Shown: positions 23,947 through 32,260, counted from the first letter of the stretch. The stretch: DNA of 53,835 bases from an uncultured Sphingomonadales bacterium (GCA_937870585.1 CALMZE010000052.1:1-53835); one strand, 5' to 3'. Numbers and translations are program-made. Notes: generated from the sequence alone by a model not told the origin.

Positions 23947-24981
23947 ATGGATACCACCCAGTTTCGCTATCGGCTCGCCCCGGAAGACGAGTTCACGCAC
24001 GAACCCGGCAGCGCGAAGAATTACAATGAAAGCATGTATTTCAACGTGTTCGATCACGCGCGCAAGGCGGGCGGCTGGTTCCGTATCGGCAACCGGCCCA
24101 ATGAGAATTATGCCGAAGTCAGCGTGTGCGTTTACCTGCCCGATGGGCGTGTGGGCTTCACCTTCGCCCGCGCCGACATTGCGGGCAATGACAAGATGGA
24201 AGCGGGCGGCCTCAAGGTCGAAGTCGTCGATCCTTTCAAACACCTTCGCGTGACCTTTTCTGGCCAAGTGTTGCTTATGGAACGCCCGTTTGAGATGGCC
24301 GATCCCAAGACGGCCTGGCGCAACAATCCGCAAGTGCCGTGCACGGTCGAGATCAACTATACCGGACAATCGCCCATGTACGGCGGCGAAGTGGAGCGGA
24401 TTGACGGCACTCCCATCGAGATCGACCCTGAAAAGTCGTTCGCCAAGGCGCATTATGAGCAGCTCTGCGCAGGGTCTGGCCGGATCACCGTGGGCGATGA
24501 GACGATCGAGATTGATGGCCATGGCTTGCGGGACAAGAGTTGGGGGCCGCGCCACTGGCAGGCGATTGACTGGTATCGCTGGTGCCCGGTCAGCTTCGGC
24601 CCGGATTTTGGCATGATGTTCACCGTGATCGGGAATGGGCAGGGCGGCGCGAACGGTAGCGGCATGGTGTTCAGCGATGGCGGTTTCGATCTGATCAACG
24701 CCTGCACAATTGAATCAAGCTGGGATGAACATGGCTATCAAACTGGCATGACCGCAGAGATTGGCACTGAAAGTGGCAAGAGCTACCGGGTAGAGGGCAA
24801 TGTTCTGTCGCTTATCCCGCTCCGCAACCGCCGCGTCGCGCCTGATGGCACCACGCTTCATACCCGCATCACCGAAGGGATGACCGAATATCGCTGCAAT
24901 GGGCGCGTTGGTTATGGCATGAGCGAATATCTGGATCAAATCGTTGATGGCCAGCCCAATGGCAAGCTGTTGGGATTCTAA
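23947..24981 (+). CDS. DUF7064/DUF7065-like (CrtC/AttH lipocalin-type) protein
   Basis: 344 residues, soluble, without a signal peptide. The middle contains HGLRDKSWGPRHW (around residues 190-202), the hallmark of a lipocalin-like fold related to hydroxyneurosporene synthase (CrtC) and AttH proteins; two beta-rich halves are visible. Members of this set are common beside ligases and amidohydrolases in sphingomonad and actinobacterial catabolic clusters, but the reaction is not known to me. Hydration of a double bond, as in CrtC, is only a guess. Single gene, with an inverted repeat after the stop. Confidence 0.6.
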   Translation: MDTTQFRYRLAPEDEFTHEPGSAKNYNESMYFNVFDHARKAGGWFRIGNRPNENYAEVSVCVYLPDGRVGFTFARADIAGNDKMEAGGLKVEVVDPFKHLRVTFSGQVLLMERPFEMADPKTAWRNNPQVPCTVEINYTGQSPMYGGEVERIDGTPIEIDPEKSFAKAHYEQLCAGSGRITVGDETIEIDGHGLRDKSWGPRHWQAIDWYRWCPVSFGPDFGMMFTVIGNGQGGANGSGMVFSDGGFDLINACTIESSWDEHGYQTGMTAEIGTESGKSYRVEGNVLSLIPLRNRRVAPDGTTLHTRITEGMTEYRCNGRVGYGMSEYLDQIVDGQPNGKLLGF

Positions 24982-25011
24982 AACTCGATCGGCATTTCGG
25001 AAATGTTGATG

Positions 25012-25048
25012 GCCTTCCGCCAATGCGGGCATCGTATTAGCGGAAGGC
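25012..25048. repeat. Inverted repeat after the DUF7064-like gene
   Basis: GCCTTCCGC (25012-25020) and GCGGAAGGC (25040-25048) form a 9-bp stem with a 19-bp loop, 30 bp past the stop. No T-tract. Beyond it, up to 25232, I see nothing distinct. Confidence 0.4.
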
Positions 25049-25232
25049 AGCGGCTTGACTGGCGGATACGCAATGAGATTGAAGGGAATGCATCTGCGTT
25101 CGTCAGCACAGCAATGCTCTTCAGAGCAACGTCATGAGGCAATCCTTGGCGTGTTGCATTTATCCTTTATCAGTTGGTAACCTCATCTTGCTACGATCTG
25201 CACGGCTTCGTGAACAAGGCTGATCGTTTCCG

Positions 25233-25961
25233 ATGAATTTTGTTGAAAAATTGATGCTTGCGGGATTGGGCCTGGTGCTGGCGAACAGTGCCAAGGACAC
25301 CTATGAGATGCAGCGCACGATCGATCGGCCTGCTGTGGAACTCTACACGGATCTGGCCACTTCACGCCATCTGCCGGGCCGTAAGCGCACGGTTTACGGG
25401 AAATCGGGGGTGGTCAGTCAGGTTCTTGTGACAGGCGATGGTCGCGAGTCTGTCAGCTGGGAAATCATGAATTCCGGCGAGGTCGTTTCGCGCTTTTCGG
25501 CCAAGCTGATCCCGGTGGGGACGAACAAATCCCGCATCGAATGGGATGAGGAAGACATTACCGATGAAAAGGCGAAGCAGATCGCGGAAGAGGATGAAAC
25601 ATCCTCTGCCATTGATCTGCTGGAAGGCGTGATCAAAGAACAGATTTCCGCTGCGCGAGACAATCGCCCGTTTGATGAAGCGGGGATGGATGCCAAGGCC
25701 AAAGGCGCGGGCTTCACCTTTCCAGAGCCGGGCGCTCTGGCGCGCAAGGCCGAGATTGAACGCGGGCAGGGCAAGGCTGCACGGGATGTGCAGGCTCATG
25801 CAGCCTCGACGCAGGCTGCGGGAGATGCTTCCAATGCGAGCGATGCTGGATCGAATGAAGCGGCCCCTGCGCCAACGCAGACGACCCAAGCTGAGCCCGA
25901 GCGCTGGATGACGATTAAGTCTTTTCGCCCTGGCCGAAGCGGGCCGTGCCGCGACCGGTAG
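25233..25961 (+). CDS. SRPBCC-like protein of unknown function
   Basis: 242 residues. After a short hydrophobic N-terminus (LMLAGLGLVLANSA) comes a START/SRPBCC-like stretch, residues about 28-115: EMQRTIDRPAVELYTDLA, then SWEIMNSGEVVSRFSAKLIPV and RIEWDEEDI. This is followed by an acidic helical part and an Ala/Thr/Gln-rich low-complexity tail from about residue 180. Such folds bind hydrophobic ligands, but no specific function is recognised. It may be anchored by the N-terminal segment. Isolated gene; GC and codon use agree with neighbours. Confidence 0.6.
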   Translation: MNFVEKLMLAGLGLVLANSAKDTYEMQRTIDRPAVELYTDLATSRHLPGRKRTVYGKSGVVSQVLVTGDGRESVSWEIMNSGEVVSRFSAKLIPVGTNKSRIEWDEEDITDEKAKQIAEEDETSSAIDLLEGVIKEQISAARDNRPFDEAGMDAKAKGAGFTFPEPGALARKAEIERGQGKAARDVQAHAASTQAAGDASNASDAGSNEAAPAPTQTTQAEPERWMTIKSFRPGRSGPCRDR

Positions 25962-25981
25962 AATGAGCTGATGTCACGCCG

Positions 25982-26066
25982 TGTTCCGGCCTTGAGCCGG
26001 AGCCTTGCGCGAGTCTGACGCATTTTTCTTGAAGCGGAACCGGCTCCGGCCTTCGCCGGTGGACAG
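25982..26066. repeat. Paired palindromes (CTCCGGC family), third copy
   Basis: TTCCGGCCTTGAGCCGGAG and CCGGCTCCGGCCTTCGCCGG, about 40 bp apart, between the SRPBCC-like gene and creD. Same family as 11209-11292 and 15310-15395. Confidence 0.65.
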
Positions 26067-26193
26067 GGGGTGTTGATCCATGGCAACCGCGCGTCCGGGC
26101 CACGCATAAACCCTTTCGTTCATCTGCTATTCATCTTTTACGCCTCAGACGAAGCGTTATTTTTTATCGACGAAGCGTTTGGGGAGTGCAGTT

Positions 26194-27603
26194 ATGGCCA
26201 AGCCGCAATCACCGGGATTCAAGCTGTTCATCGCCGCCGCATTGGCCGTGGCGCTCGCGATCCCGCTGCTGATAGTCTATGCTCTGGTCTATGACCGGCA
26301 GGAGCAATCCGCCACCGCGCAGAACGCCATTGCCGCCGGATGGGGCGGGGCGCAGATCCTCACAAGCCCGGTGCTTGTCATTCCCTATGAGGCCGAGAGC
26401 GTTGAGACCTTCACCGAAAATGGCAAGGAAAGCCACCGAACGGTCAAAACGATCGAGGAACTCTATCTGGCGCCGGAAACCAATCGACTGACGACAGAAA
26501 TCAAACCTCAACGGCTGAAGAAGAGCATTTATGAAAGCGTGCTCTATGATGCTGCCAACAGCGGTGCGGCCCGGTTTGCGCTGCCTGCCGACTTTGATCG
26601 CTATGGCATTCCCCGCGCAGCGTTGCGGCTGGGCAATGCAGAACTGCGGTTCGGCATTTCGGATGCGCGCGGGCTTCAGGCGGAAAGCAAGGTGAGCGTC
26701 AATGGCGCGGCACTGGAACTTCAACCGGGTAAGGGGCTGGCGGCCTCCAACAATTCGGGCTTCTTCACCTTTGTTGACTGGAGCGGGATGGAGCCGCTTG
26801 AGGTCCGTTACGATTATGTCGTGCGCGGCAGCAAGTCGCTCACGCTGGTGCCGCGCGGCGGCGAAACTGTGTGGGAGACGAAGTCGGCCTGGCAGAGCCC
26901 CAGTTTTCAGGGGGATTTCCTGCCTGTAGACCGCAAGATTGGTGAAACTGGCTTCACGTCGCGCCATGCCGTGACCAATTTGGCGCTGGGTCAGGCGCTG
27001 GTGATGACGGATGATCCGCGCGGCCCCGCTGAGGAGGATGACGGGGATGAGATACGGGCCACCGAGCCTGCACTCGGCACGGTGGTTCAAAGCGTCAGTC
27101 AGACGGCGTCCATCGGGCTGGTCGAGCCGGTTGATCTTTACAGTCAGGTGGATCGCTCGGTGAAATATGGGTTCCTGTTCATCGGCTTCACCTTCCTCGC
27201 CTTCCTGATGTTTGACGTGATTGCAGGCGCGCAGGTGGCGGCGGCGGAATATCTGCTGACCGGTGCGGGGTTGGTGCTGTTCTTCGCGTTGCTGCTGGCC
27301 TTTGCCGAAGTCATCGGTTTTACCCCGGCCTATCTGGTGGCGGCTGGCGCGATCACAGGCTTGCTGACGGCCTATTCCGCCGCCGTTCTCAAGAGCTGGC
27401 TGCGGGCACGGATCATTGGCGGGCTGCTGGTGGGTCTCTATGCCACGCTCTATGTGCTGCTCAATCTGGAAGCCTATTCGCTGCTGATCGGATCGGTGCT
27501 GCTGTTTGTGGCCTTGGCAGTGGTGATGTGGGCCACGCGCCAGATCGACTGGAGTGCGCCGCGAGTTGAAGAAAGTTTCGGGCCGCCTGCCGTGGCGGTC
27601 TGA
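26194..27603 (+). CDS. creD: Inner-membrane protein CreD
   Basis: 469 residues from the ATG at 26194, preceded by GGGGAG; a start at 26179 is also open. One N-terminal transmembrane segment (FIAAALAVALAIPLLIVYALV) leads to a large periplasmic domain with the CreD block QILTSPVLVIPYE and later FVDWSGMEPLEVRYDY, then about five hydrophobic segments at the C-terminus starting KYGFLFIGFTFLAFLMFDVI. CreD is an integral cytoplasmic-membrane protein linked to envelope stress and beta-lactam response in enterics and Stenotrophomonas. No creBC genes are near. Not linked to the catabolic genes. Confidence 0.85.
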   Translation: MAKPQSPGFKLFIAAALAVALAIPLLIVYALVYDRQEQSATAQNAIAAGWGGAQILTSPVLVIPYEAESVETFTENGKESHRTVKTIEELYLAPETNRLTTEIKPQRLKKSIYESVLYDAANSGAARFALPADFDRYGIPRAALRLGNAELRFGISDARGLQAESKVSVNGAALELQPGKGLAASNNSGFFTFVDWSGMEPLEVRYDYVVRGSKSLTLVPRGGETVWETKSAWQSPSFQGDFLPVDRKIGETGFTSRHAVTNLALGQALVMTDDPRGPAEEDDGDEIRATEPALGTVVQSVSQTASIGLVEPVDLYSQVDRSVKYGFLFIGFTFLAFLMFDVIAGAQVAAAEYLLTGAGLVLFFALLLAFAEVIGFTPAYLVAAGAITGLLTAYSAAVLKSWLRARIIGGLLVGLYATLYVLLNLEAYSLLIGSVLLFVALAVVMWATRQIDWSAPRVEESFGPPAVAV

Positions 27604-27701
27604 ACGCTGCGCGGCAACAAGGGCCTCCTGAACGGATTGTAGAAAAGGGCGCGCAGAAGGGCTGGCGCAATCAAGGATACGCAATTTCATCCGGGCGGCG
27701 A

Positions 27702-27729
27702 TTGTCAAAGTCGGCTTGCTGTGTATCAT
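27702..27729 (+). promoter_or_regulatory. Candidate sigma-70 promoter of the second ligase operon
   Basis: TTGTCA at 27702-27707 and TATCAT at 27724-27729 with a 16-bp spacer, 42 bp upstream of the ligase start. Confidence 0.5.
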
Positions 27730-27748
27730 CTGGTCAAGAATAACCAGA
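27729..27748. promoter_or_regulatory. Inverted repeat at the expected transcription start
   Basis: TCTGGT and ACCAGA (6-bp arms, 8-bp spacer) lie directly after the -10 hexamer, where a repressor would block initiation. It differs from the ACCTAGTTATA motif, so this operon may have its own regulator. Confidence 0.4.
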
Positions 27749-27770
27749 ATGCACGACAGGAGTGGGACCG

Positions 27771-29318
27771 ATGGGCTGGATCAAGAGCGGCGCGCGCACG
27801 ATTGACGCGGCGGATTTCGAGCAGCGCGCGCGCAAGGCGGCGCAGGTCGTTCAGGATTTCGGCGTGGAAAAGGGCGAGGGCATCGCGCTCTATCTGCGCA
27901 ACGACATCGCCTATTTTGAAGCGGTGTTTGGCGCAGGGATGCTCGGTATCTATCCGGTTCCGGTCAACTGGCACTACACGCCGGATGAAGCCCATTATCT
28001 GCTGACTGACAGCGCGGTGAAGCTGCTGCTGATCCATGCCGATCTGTATGAGCCGGTGAAGGATGCGATCCCCGCGGGCCTGCCCGTGGTCATCGTCGAT
28101 ATTCCTGATGAAATCCGCGAATCCTATGGTCTGAGCGACGTGTCTGTGCCCGCTGATCTGCCGCGCTGGGATGCGCTGGTGGATGCGGCTGTGCCTTGGG
28201 CCGGGGAGGCCGCACCCGCGCCGAGTTCGATCATCTATACGTCCGGCACCACAGGCCGCCCCAAGGGCGTCAAGCGCGCGGCCTTTACCGAGGATCAGGC
28301 GCTGGCGGTGAATACCATGCTCGGCTGGTCCTATGGCTATACCGAGGTGCTGGCGGGCCAGCGCGATCCCGCGACCATCACCACGGCAGTGATTGGCCCG
28401 GTCTATCACTCTGCGCCCAACGCCCATTCGGCCTTTTCGATCCGGGTCGGCGCCAATATCGTCATCTGCCCGCGCTTTGACGCCGAAGGCTTGCTCGCGC
28501 TGATCGAGAAGGAGCGCATCACGCACCTCAACATGGTGCCGATCATGTTCAACCGGCTGCTGCGCCTGCCGGAGGATGTGAAGCGCAAATATGATCTCTC
28601 CAGCCTGCAATATGTCACGCACGCCGCCGCCCCGTGCCCGCCGCCGGTCAAGCGCGCGATGATCGAATGGTGGGGGCCGGTGATCAACGAATATTATGGC
28701 TCCACCGAAATGGGCAATGTCACCAACATCACGGCGGAGGAGTGGCTGGCGCATCCCGGCTCGGTCGGCCGCGTCCAGCCGGGCGTGAATTTGCGGGTGG
28801 TCGATCCGGAGGGCAATGACGTGCCGCCGGGCACCATTGGCGAAGTGATTGGCGCGGGCCGCCATGGCACCGGCTTCACCTATCAGAATGCGCCCGAAAA
28901 GCGCGCCTCTATGGAGAAATATGGCCTCATCACGCCGGGAGACATGGGCTATTTCGATGCCGACGGGTTCCTCTATCTGTGCGACCGCATCAACGACATG
29001 ATCATATCCGGCGGCGCGAACATCTATCCAGCGGAGATCGAAGCCGAACTCCACAAGCTGCCGGGCGTGGCGGATTGCGCAGTGTTCGGCATTCCGGATG
29101 AGGAATTTGGCGAGGCGGTCCATGCCGTTGTCCAGCCGATGCCGGGCGTCACACTCGATGCCGCAGAGCTGCGCGCGGGCCTGCGCAAGGTGCTGACGGG
29201 CTATAAAGTACCGCGCACGCTCGACTTTGCAGACGCCTTGCCGCGCGAAGATTCGGGCAAGATTTTCAAGCGCAAGCTGCGCGCACCCTTTTGGGAAGGA
29301 CGGGAGACCAAGATATGA
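27771..29318 (+). CDS. AMP-binding acyl-CoA ligase (FadD-like), second
   Basis: 515 residues from the ATG at 27771, nine bases after AGGAG; a GTG at 27762 is also possible. The nucleotide motif YTSGTTGRPKG, the YYGSTEMG segment, TPGDMGYFDADGFLYLCDR, the hinge MIISGGANIYPAEIE and the catalytic lysine region REDSGKIFKRKLR are all present, so the enzyme should be active. It begins directly with the adenylation domain and lacks an extended N-terminal segment. It is translationally coupled (ATGA) to the following amidohydrolase, which suggests the two act on the same or consecutive intermediates. Confidence 0.88.
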   Translation: MGWIKSGARTIDAADFEQRARKAAQVVQDFGVEKGEGIALYLRNDIAYFEAVFGAGMLGIYPVPVNWHYTPDEAHYLLTDSAVKLLLIHADLYEPVKDAIPAGLPVVIVDIPDEIRESYGLSDVSVPADLPRWDALVDAAVPWAGEAAPAPSSIIYTSGTTGRPKGVKRAAFTEDQALAVNTMLGWSYGYTEVLAGQRDPATITTAVIGPVYHSAPNAHSAFSIRVGANIVICPRFDAEGLLALIEKERITHLNMVPIMFNRLLRLPEDVKRKYDLSSLQYVTHAAAPCPPPVKRAMIEWWGPVINEYYGSTEMGNVTNITAEEWLAHPGSVGRVQPGVNLRVVDPEGNDVPPGTIGEVIGAGRHGTGFTYQNAPEKRASMEKYGLITPGDMGYFDADGFLYLCDRINDMIISGGANIYPAEIEAELHKLPGVADCAVFGIPDEEFGEAVHAVVQPMPGVTLDAAELRAGLRKVLTGYKVPRTLDFADALPREDSGKIFKRKLRAPFWEGRETKI

Positions 29319-30355
29319 CCGAGACCATTCTGAACCCCGAACTGCCGGTCATCGATCCGCACCACCATCTGTGGGACTGGAACGCGCGCGTGGCGCATCT
29401 GCCGCCGCAAACCCACCCATTCGATGCGATCCTCCGCCAGTCTCCGCGCTATCTGCTCGATGAACTGCTCGCCGATACCGGCAGCGGCCATAATGTTGTC
29501 GGCACGGTATTCGTCCAGTGCGGAGCCTTCTATCGCGCCGATGGTCCCGAAGCGATGAAGCCGGTGGGTGAGACCGAATTCGTGAACGGCGTCGCGGCGA
29601 TGGCGGCCAGCGGCGTCTATGGCAGCACAAAGGCGTGCGCGGGCATTGTTGGCCATGCTGACCTCGGGCTGGGCGATGCTGTTGCCGAAGTCCTCGACGC
29701 GCATATCGCAGCAGGCAATGGTCGCTTCCGGGGCATTCGCCACATGATGGCGCATGATCCGGACCCCGCGCTGCTCGGCCCACTTGCTCATGCCGCGCCC
29801 GGATTGTGCAGCGATGCGCAGGTGAGGGCGGCCATCGGCCATTTCGCAGCCCGTAATCTCTCACTCGATCTCTGGGTGGTCGAACCGCAACTGCCCGAAC
29901 TGTTGGACCTCGCGCGGGCTTTCCCCGATGTGCCGATGGTCGTCGATCATGTCGGCACGCCGGTGGGTCTCGGCGTCTACGCAGGCAAGCAGCAAGAGCG
30001 GTTTGCGGGTTGGGCGAAGGACATCAAGGCGCTCGCCGAACTGCCCAACGTCCATATGAAACTCGGCGGCCTTGGAATGCCTTTCCCCGGCTTGCCCGGC
30101 ATGGGGCCAGACATCCGCCCAACTTCTGAACAATTGGCGGCGCTGTGGAAGCCGTACATCGAAACCTGCATCGAAGCGTTCGGCGCACACCGCTGCATGT
30201 TCGAAAGCAACTTCCCGGTAGACCGCTGGGGCGCGGACTATCCCACGCTCTGGAACGCCTTCAAACGTATCGCATCGGGCGCCAGCGAGACGGAAAAGGC
30301 CGACCTGTTCGCGGGGACGGCCAACCGATTCTATAGGCTGGAAGGGGTGCTCTAA
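29315..30355 (+). CDS. Amidohydrolase-superfamily protein, third (COG3618 type)
   Basis: 346 residues starting at the ATGA overlap with the ligase. N-terminal metal site DPHHHLWDW, central VVDHVGTP, and C-terminal CMFESNFPVD where many relatives have an Asp in GSDxP. The sequence belongs to the TIM-barrel amidohydrolases with lactonase, pyrone-dicarboxylate hydrolase and related activity, and is distinct from the two DSHxxEP-type paralogues at 9847 and 13354. Probable hydrolysis of a lactone or ring ester in the pathway; substrate unknown. The element att site begins 8 bp after the stop. Confidence 0.82.
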   Translation: MTETILNPELPVIDPHHHLWDWNARVAHLPPQTHPFDAILRQSPRYLLDELLADTGSGHNVVGTVFVQCGAFYRADGPEAMKPVGETEFVNGVAAMAASGVYGSTKACAGIVGHADLGLGDAVAEVLDAHIAAGNGRFRGIRHMMAHDPDPALLGPLAHAAPGLCSDAQVRAAIGHFAARNLSLDLWVVEPQLPELLDLARAFPDVPMVVDHVGTPVGLGVYAGKQQERFAGWAKDIKALAELPNVHMKLGGLGMPFPGLPGMGPDIRPTSEQLAALWKPYIETCIEAFGAHRCMFESNFPVDRWGADYPTLWNAFKRIASGASETEKADLFAGTANRFYRLEGVL

Positions 30356-30362
30356 GGGAGAG

Positions 30363-30376
30363 TGGCGGACAGGGTG
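30363..30376 (+). repeat. Left attachment site (copy of tRNA-Ser 3' end)
   Basis: TGGCGGACAGGGTG, identical to 38715-38728. It starts exactly at the complement of the tRNA CCA end, and similarity stops on both sides, as expected for an att core. Confidence 0.75.
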
Positions 30377-30386
30377 TCCGCCTTTT
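30364..30386 (+). terminator. Hairpin plus TTTT, overlapping the left att site
   Basis: GGCGGACA (30364-30371), loop GGG, TGTCCGCC (30375-30382), then TTTT. It would terminate the ligase-amidohydrolase transcript 30 bp past its stop. One arm is tRNA-derived and the other lies in the element. Confidence 0.6.
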
Positions 30387-30484
30387 GTGGTTCCAGCACT
30401 GGCTAAGATGTTCCGCTAAGTCAACGGAAAACCGGCATTTTGTAGCATAGTTTGTGCTTTTCTGTTCCGATTGATTCCGCTATC

Positions 30485-30517
30485 GTCCAACATATTATGT
30501 TGGTTGAAATGTTGGAC
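30485..30517. promoter_or_regulatory. Nested inverted repeats at the integrase start
   Basis: GTCCAACAT (30485-30493) is inverted at ATGTTGGAC (30509-30517), and CCAACATATTATGTTGG is itself a 17-bp palindrome covering the first start codon. Looks like an operator or a leader hairpin that limits integrase synthesis. Confidence 0.45.
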
Positions 30518-31741
30518 GCGATGCCCGGATTGAAGCCGAAAGGTCGCCACAAAGAGAAATCGCTTACGGCTGCCACCGTTCGCAGTCTGAACGACGCTGG
30601 CTTTTATGGTGATGGCAATGGCCTTTATCTGAAAGTTGACCCGTCGGGGGCTAAGCGTTGGATACAGCGGCTGGTTATTCATGGTAAGCGCCATGACATA
30701 GGATTAGGTTCTGTGTCGCTTGTCAGTCTTGCCGATGCACGGGAAGCGGCCCTACAGAACCGAAAGGCGGCAAGGGCTGGCGGCGATCCTTTGGCAGCCC
30801 GCAAGCAAGTCGATGAAATCCCAACATTCGCTGAAGCCGCGCAAAAGGTGCATGACTTGCACTTGCCAACGTTTCGCAACCAAAAGCATGGCCAGCAATG
30901 GATTAACACGCTTACCGAATATGTTTTTCCGCACTTTGGCAGGAAGCGGATTGATACCGTTTCCAGTGCCGATGTGCTAACTGCGCTAACACCCATATGG
31001 AATACGCGCCCCGAAACAGCGCGGCGCATAAAGCAGCGTATTGGAGCGGTGTTGAAATGGGCTGTTGCCCAAGGTTGGCGCAACGACAATCCAGCCGACG
31101 CTATCAGCAAGGCATTGCCCAAACACGACAAGTCCAAAATCCAGCATAGGCGGGCATTGCCTTATGGTGCTGTTGGCGATGCAATTGCTGTTGTTCATGC
31201 TAGCGACGCTGGCTTTTCAACGAAGCTGGCATTTGAATTTCTGGTTCTAACAGCGACCCGTTCTGGCGAAACACGGCTGGCAGTCTGGCAAGAGTTTGAC
31301 TTGGCCAATAGCGAATGGATCATTCCAGCCGAAAGGATGAAGGCAAAGAAGCTTCATCGCGTGCCGCTTTCCCCGCGTTGCATTGAAGTTTTGCAACAAG
31401 CCAAGGCGCTTAAAGACGGTCATTCAGACTATGTTTTCCCCGGCACAATTGCAGGCAAGCCGCTGTCTGACATAACGCTTTCCAAATTGTTGAAGGAACT
31501 TGGCATTGGTGCTGTTCCGCATGGCTTTCGGTCTTCATTCCGCGATTGGGCTGGCGAACAAACCAACTTCCCCCGCGAAGTTTGCGAATTTGCTTTGGCG
31601 CATGTCATCAAAGACAAGGCTGAAGCTGCTTATGCGCGTTCAGACTTGTTCGATAAGCGCCGCAAACTCATGGACACATGGGCAAGCTATCTGGCGTTGT
31701 CGGCTGGCAAGGTAGTCGCGCTGAAGGGTAAAAGCGCGTGA
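30497..31741 (+). CDS. int: Tyrosine integrase, P4-like (DUF4102 arm domain)
   Basis: About 414 residues; ATGs at 30497, 30509 and 30521 are all possible starts because none has a clear ribosome site. The N-terminal arm-binding domain has GLYLKVDPSGAKRWIQRL; a SAM-like core-binding domain follows. The catalytic set is complete: Arg in ATRSGETRL, His-x2-Arg in PHGFRSSFRDWAG, His in FALAHVIKD and the nucleophilic Tyr in AAYARSDLFDKRR. Such enzymes insert elements at tRNA 3' ends, in accord with the repeats found. The gene is next to the left end of the island, distal to the tRNA. Confidence 0.92.
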   Translation: MLVEMLDAMPGLKPKGRHKEKSLTAATVRSLNDAGFYGDGNGLYLKVDPSGAKRWIQRLVIHGKRHDIGLGSVSLVSLADAREAALQNRKAARAGGDPLAARKQVDEIPTFAEAAQKVHDLHLPTFRNQKHGQQWINTLTEYVFPHFGRKRIDTVSSADVLTALTPIWNTRPETARRIKQRIGAVLKWAVAQGWRNDNPADAISKALPKHDKSKIQHRRALPYGAVGDAIAVVHASDAGFSTKLAFEFLVLTATRSGETRLAVWQEFDLANSEWIIPAERMKAKKLHRVPLSPRCIEVLQQAKALKDGHSDYVFPGTIAGKPLSDITLSKLLKELGIGAVPHGFRSSFRDWAGEQTNFPREVCEFALAHVIKDKAEAAYARSDLFDKRRKLMDTWASYLALSAGKVVALKGKSA

Positions 31742-31998
31742 AGGATAGGCCGCAATATCAAATTGAAGACGGTATAGCGATGCCGTTGAACATTTACGAG
31801 CAATATGAAAATTTCGACAATAGCTTAATTGAAGCTGCATTGGTCAAACGTGTTGCAGAACCCATGCGTTCTATAACGAGCATATTGAATGAACTTTTGG
31901 CTGAAACTAATGTCGCAATTCATAATAGAGATGACGTTGATTTAGATTCACATATTAGGCGTATAATAGAACGAATGAAGCGCCGAACTTTAATCTGA
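31738..31998 (+). CDS. Small hypothetical protein
   Basis: 86 residues from a GTG overlapping the integrase stop (GTGA); an ATG at 31780 would give a shorter form. Predicted mostly helical and charged, ending DSHIRRIIERMKRR. No family recognised. Position between integrase and AlpA-type regulator would suit an excision or regulation accessory, which is only inference. Confidence 0.45.
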   Translation: MKDRPQYQIEDGIAMPLNIYEQYENFDNSLIEAALVKRVAEPMRSITSILNELLAETNVAIHNRDDVDLDSHIRRIIERMKRRTLI

Positions 31999-32028
31999 AC
32001 TGGACATCCGTGACATCGGATTTTCACT

Positions 32029-32250
32029 ATGCCAATCCCTTCCAATCCATACTGGAAAGGACTCATAGTGACCGACAAGATTTTACGACGCAAAGACGTT
32101 GAAGCCCATATCGGGCTTAGCCGTAGCACCATCTACCAAGCCATGTCTGAAGGCAACTTTCCCAAGCCTATTCGGATTGGCCGTAGGGCAGTCGGCTGGC
32201 CACTATCAGCTATTGAAAACTGGTTAGCCAGCCGCCCGCAATCCAATTGA
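32029..32250 (+). CDS. AlpA-family helix-turn-helix regulator / excisionase
   Basis: 73 residues, or about 60 from the GTG at 32068. The core DKILRRKDVEAHIGLSRSTI, then YQAMSEGNFPKPIRIGRRAVGW is the MerR-like wHTH of AlpA proteins, which activate integrase or act as directionality factors in P4-like elements. The C-terminal SAIENWLASR completes the family pattern. It precedes the replication genes and may control them too. Confidence 0.85.
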   Translation: MPIPSNPYWKGLIVTDKILRRKDVEAHIGLSRSTIYQAMSEGNFPKPIRIGRRAVGWPLSAIENWLASRPQSN

Positions 32251-32260
32251 GGGGGCGGGT

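Noticed and set aside
26209-27729. 506-codon minus-strand frame opposite creD
   Set aside because: Entirely antisense to creD, with His/Gln/Arg-rich composition; no domain seen.
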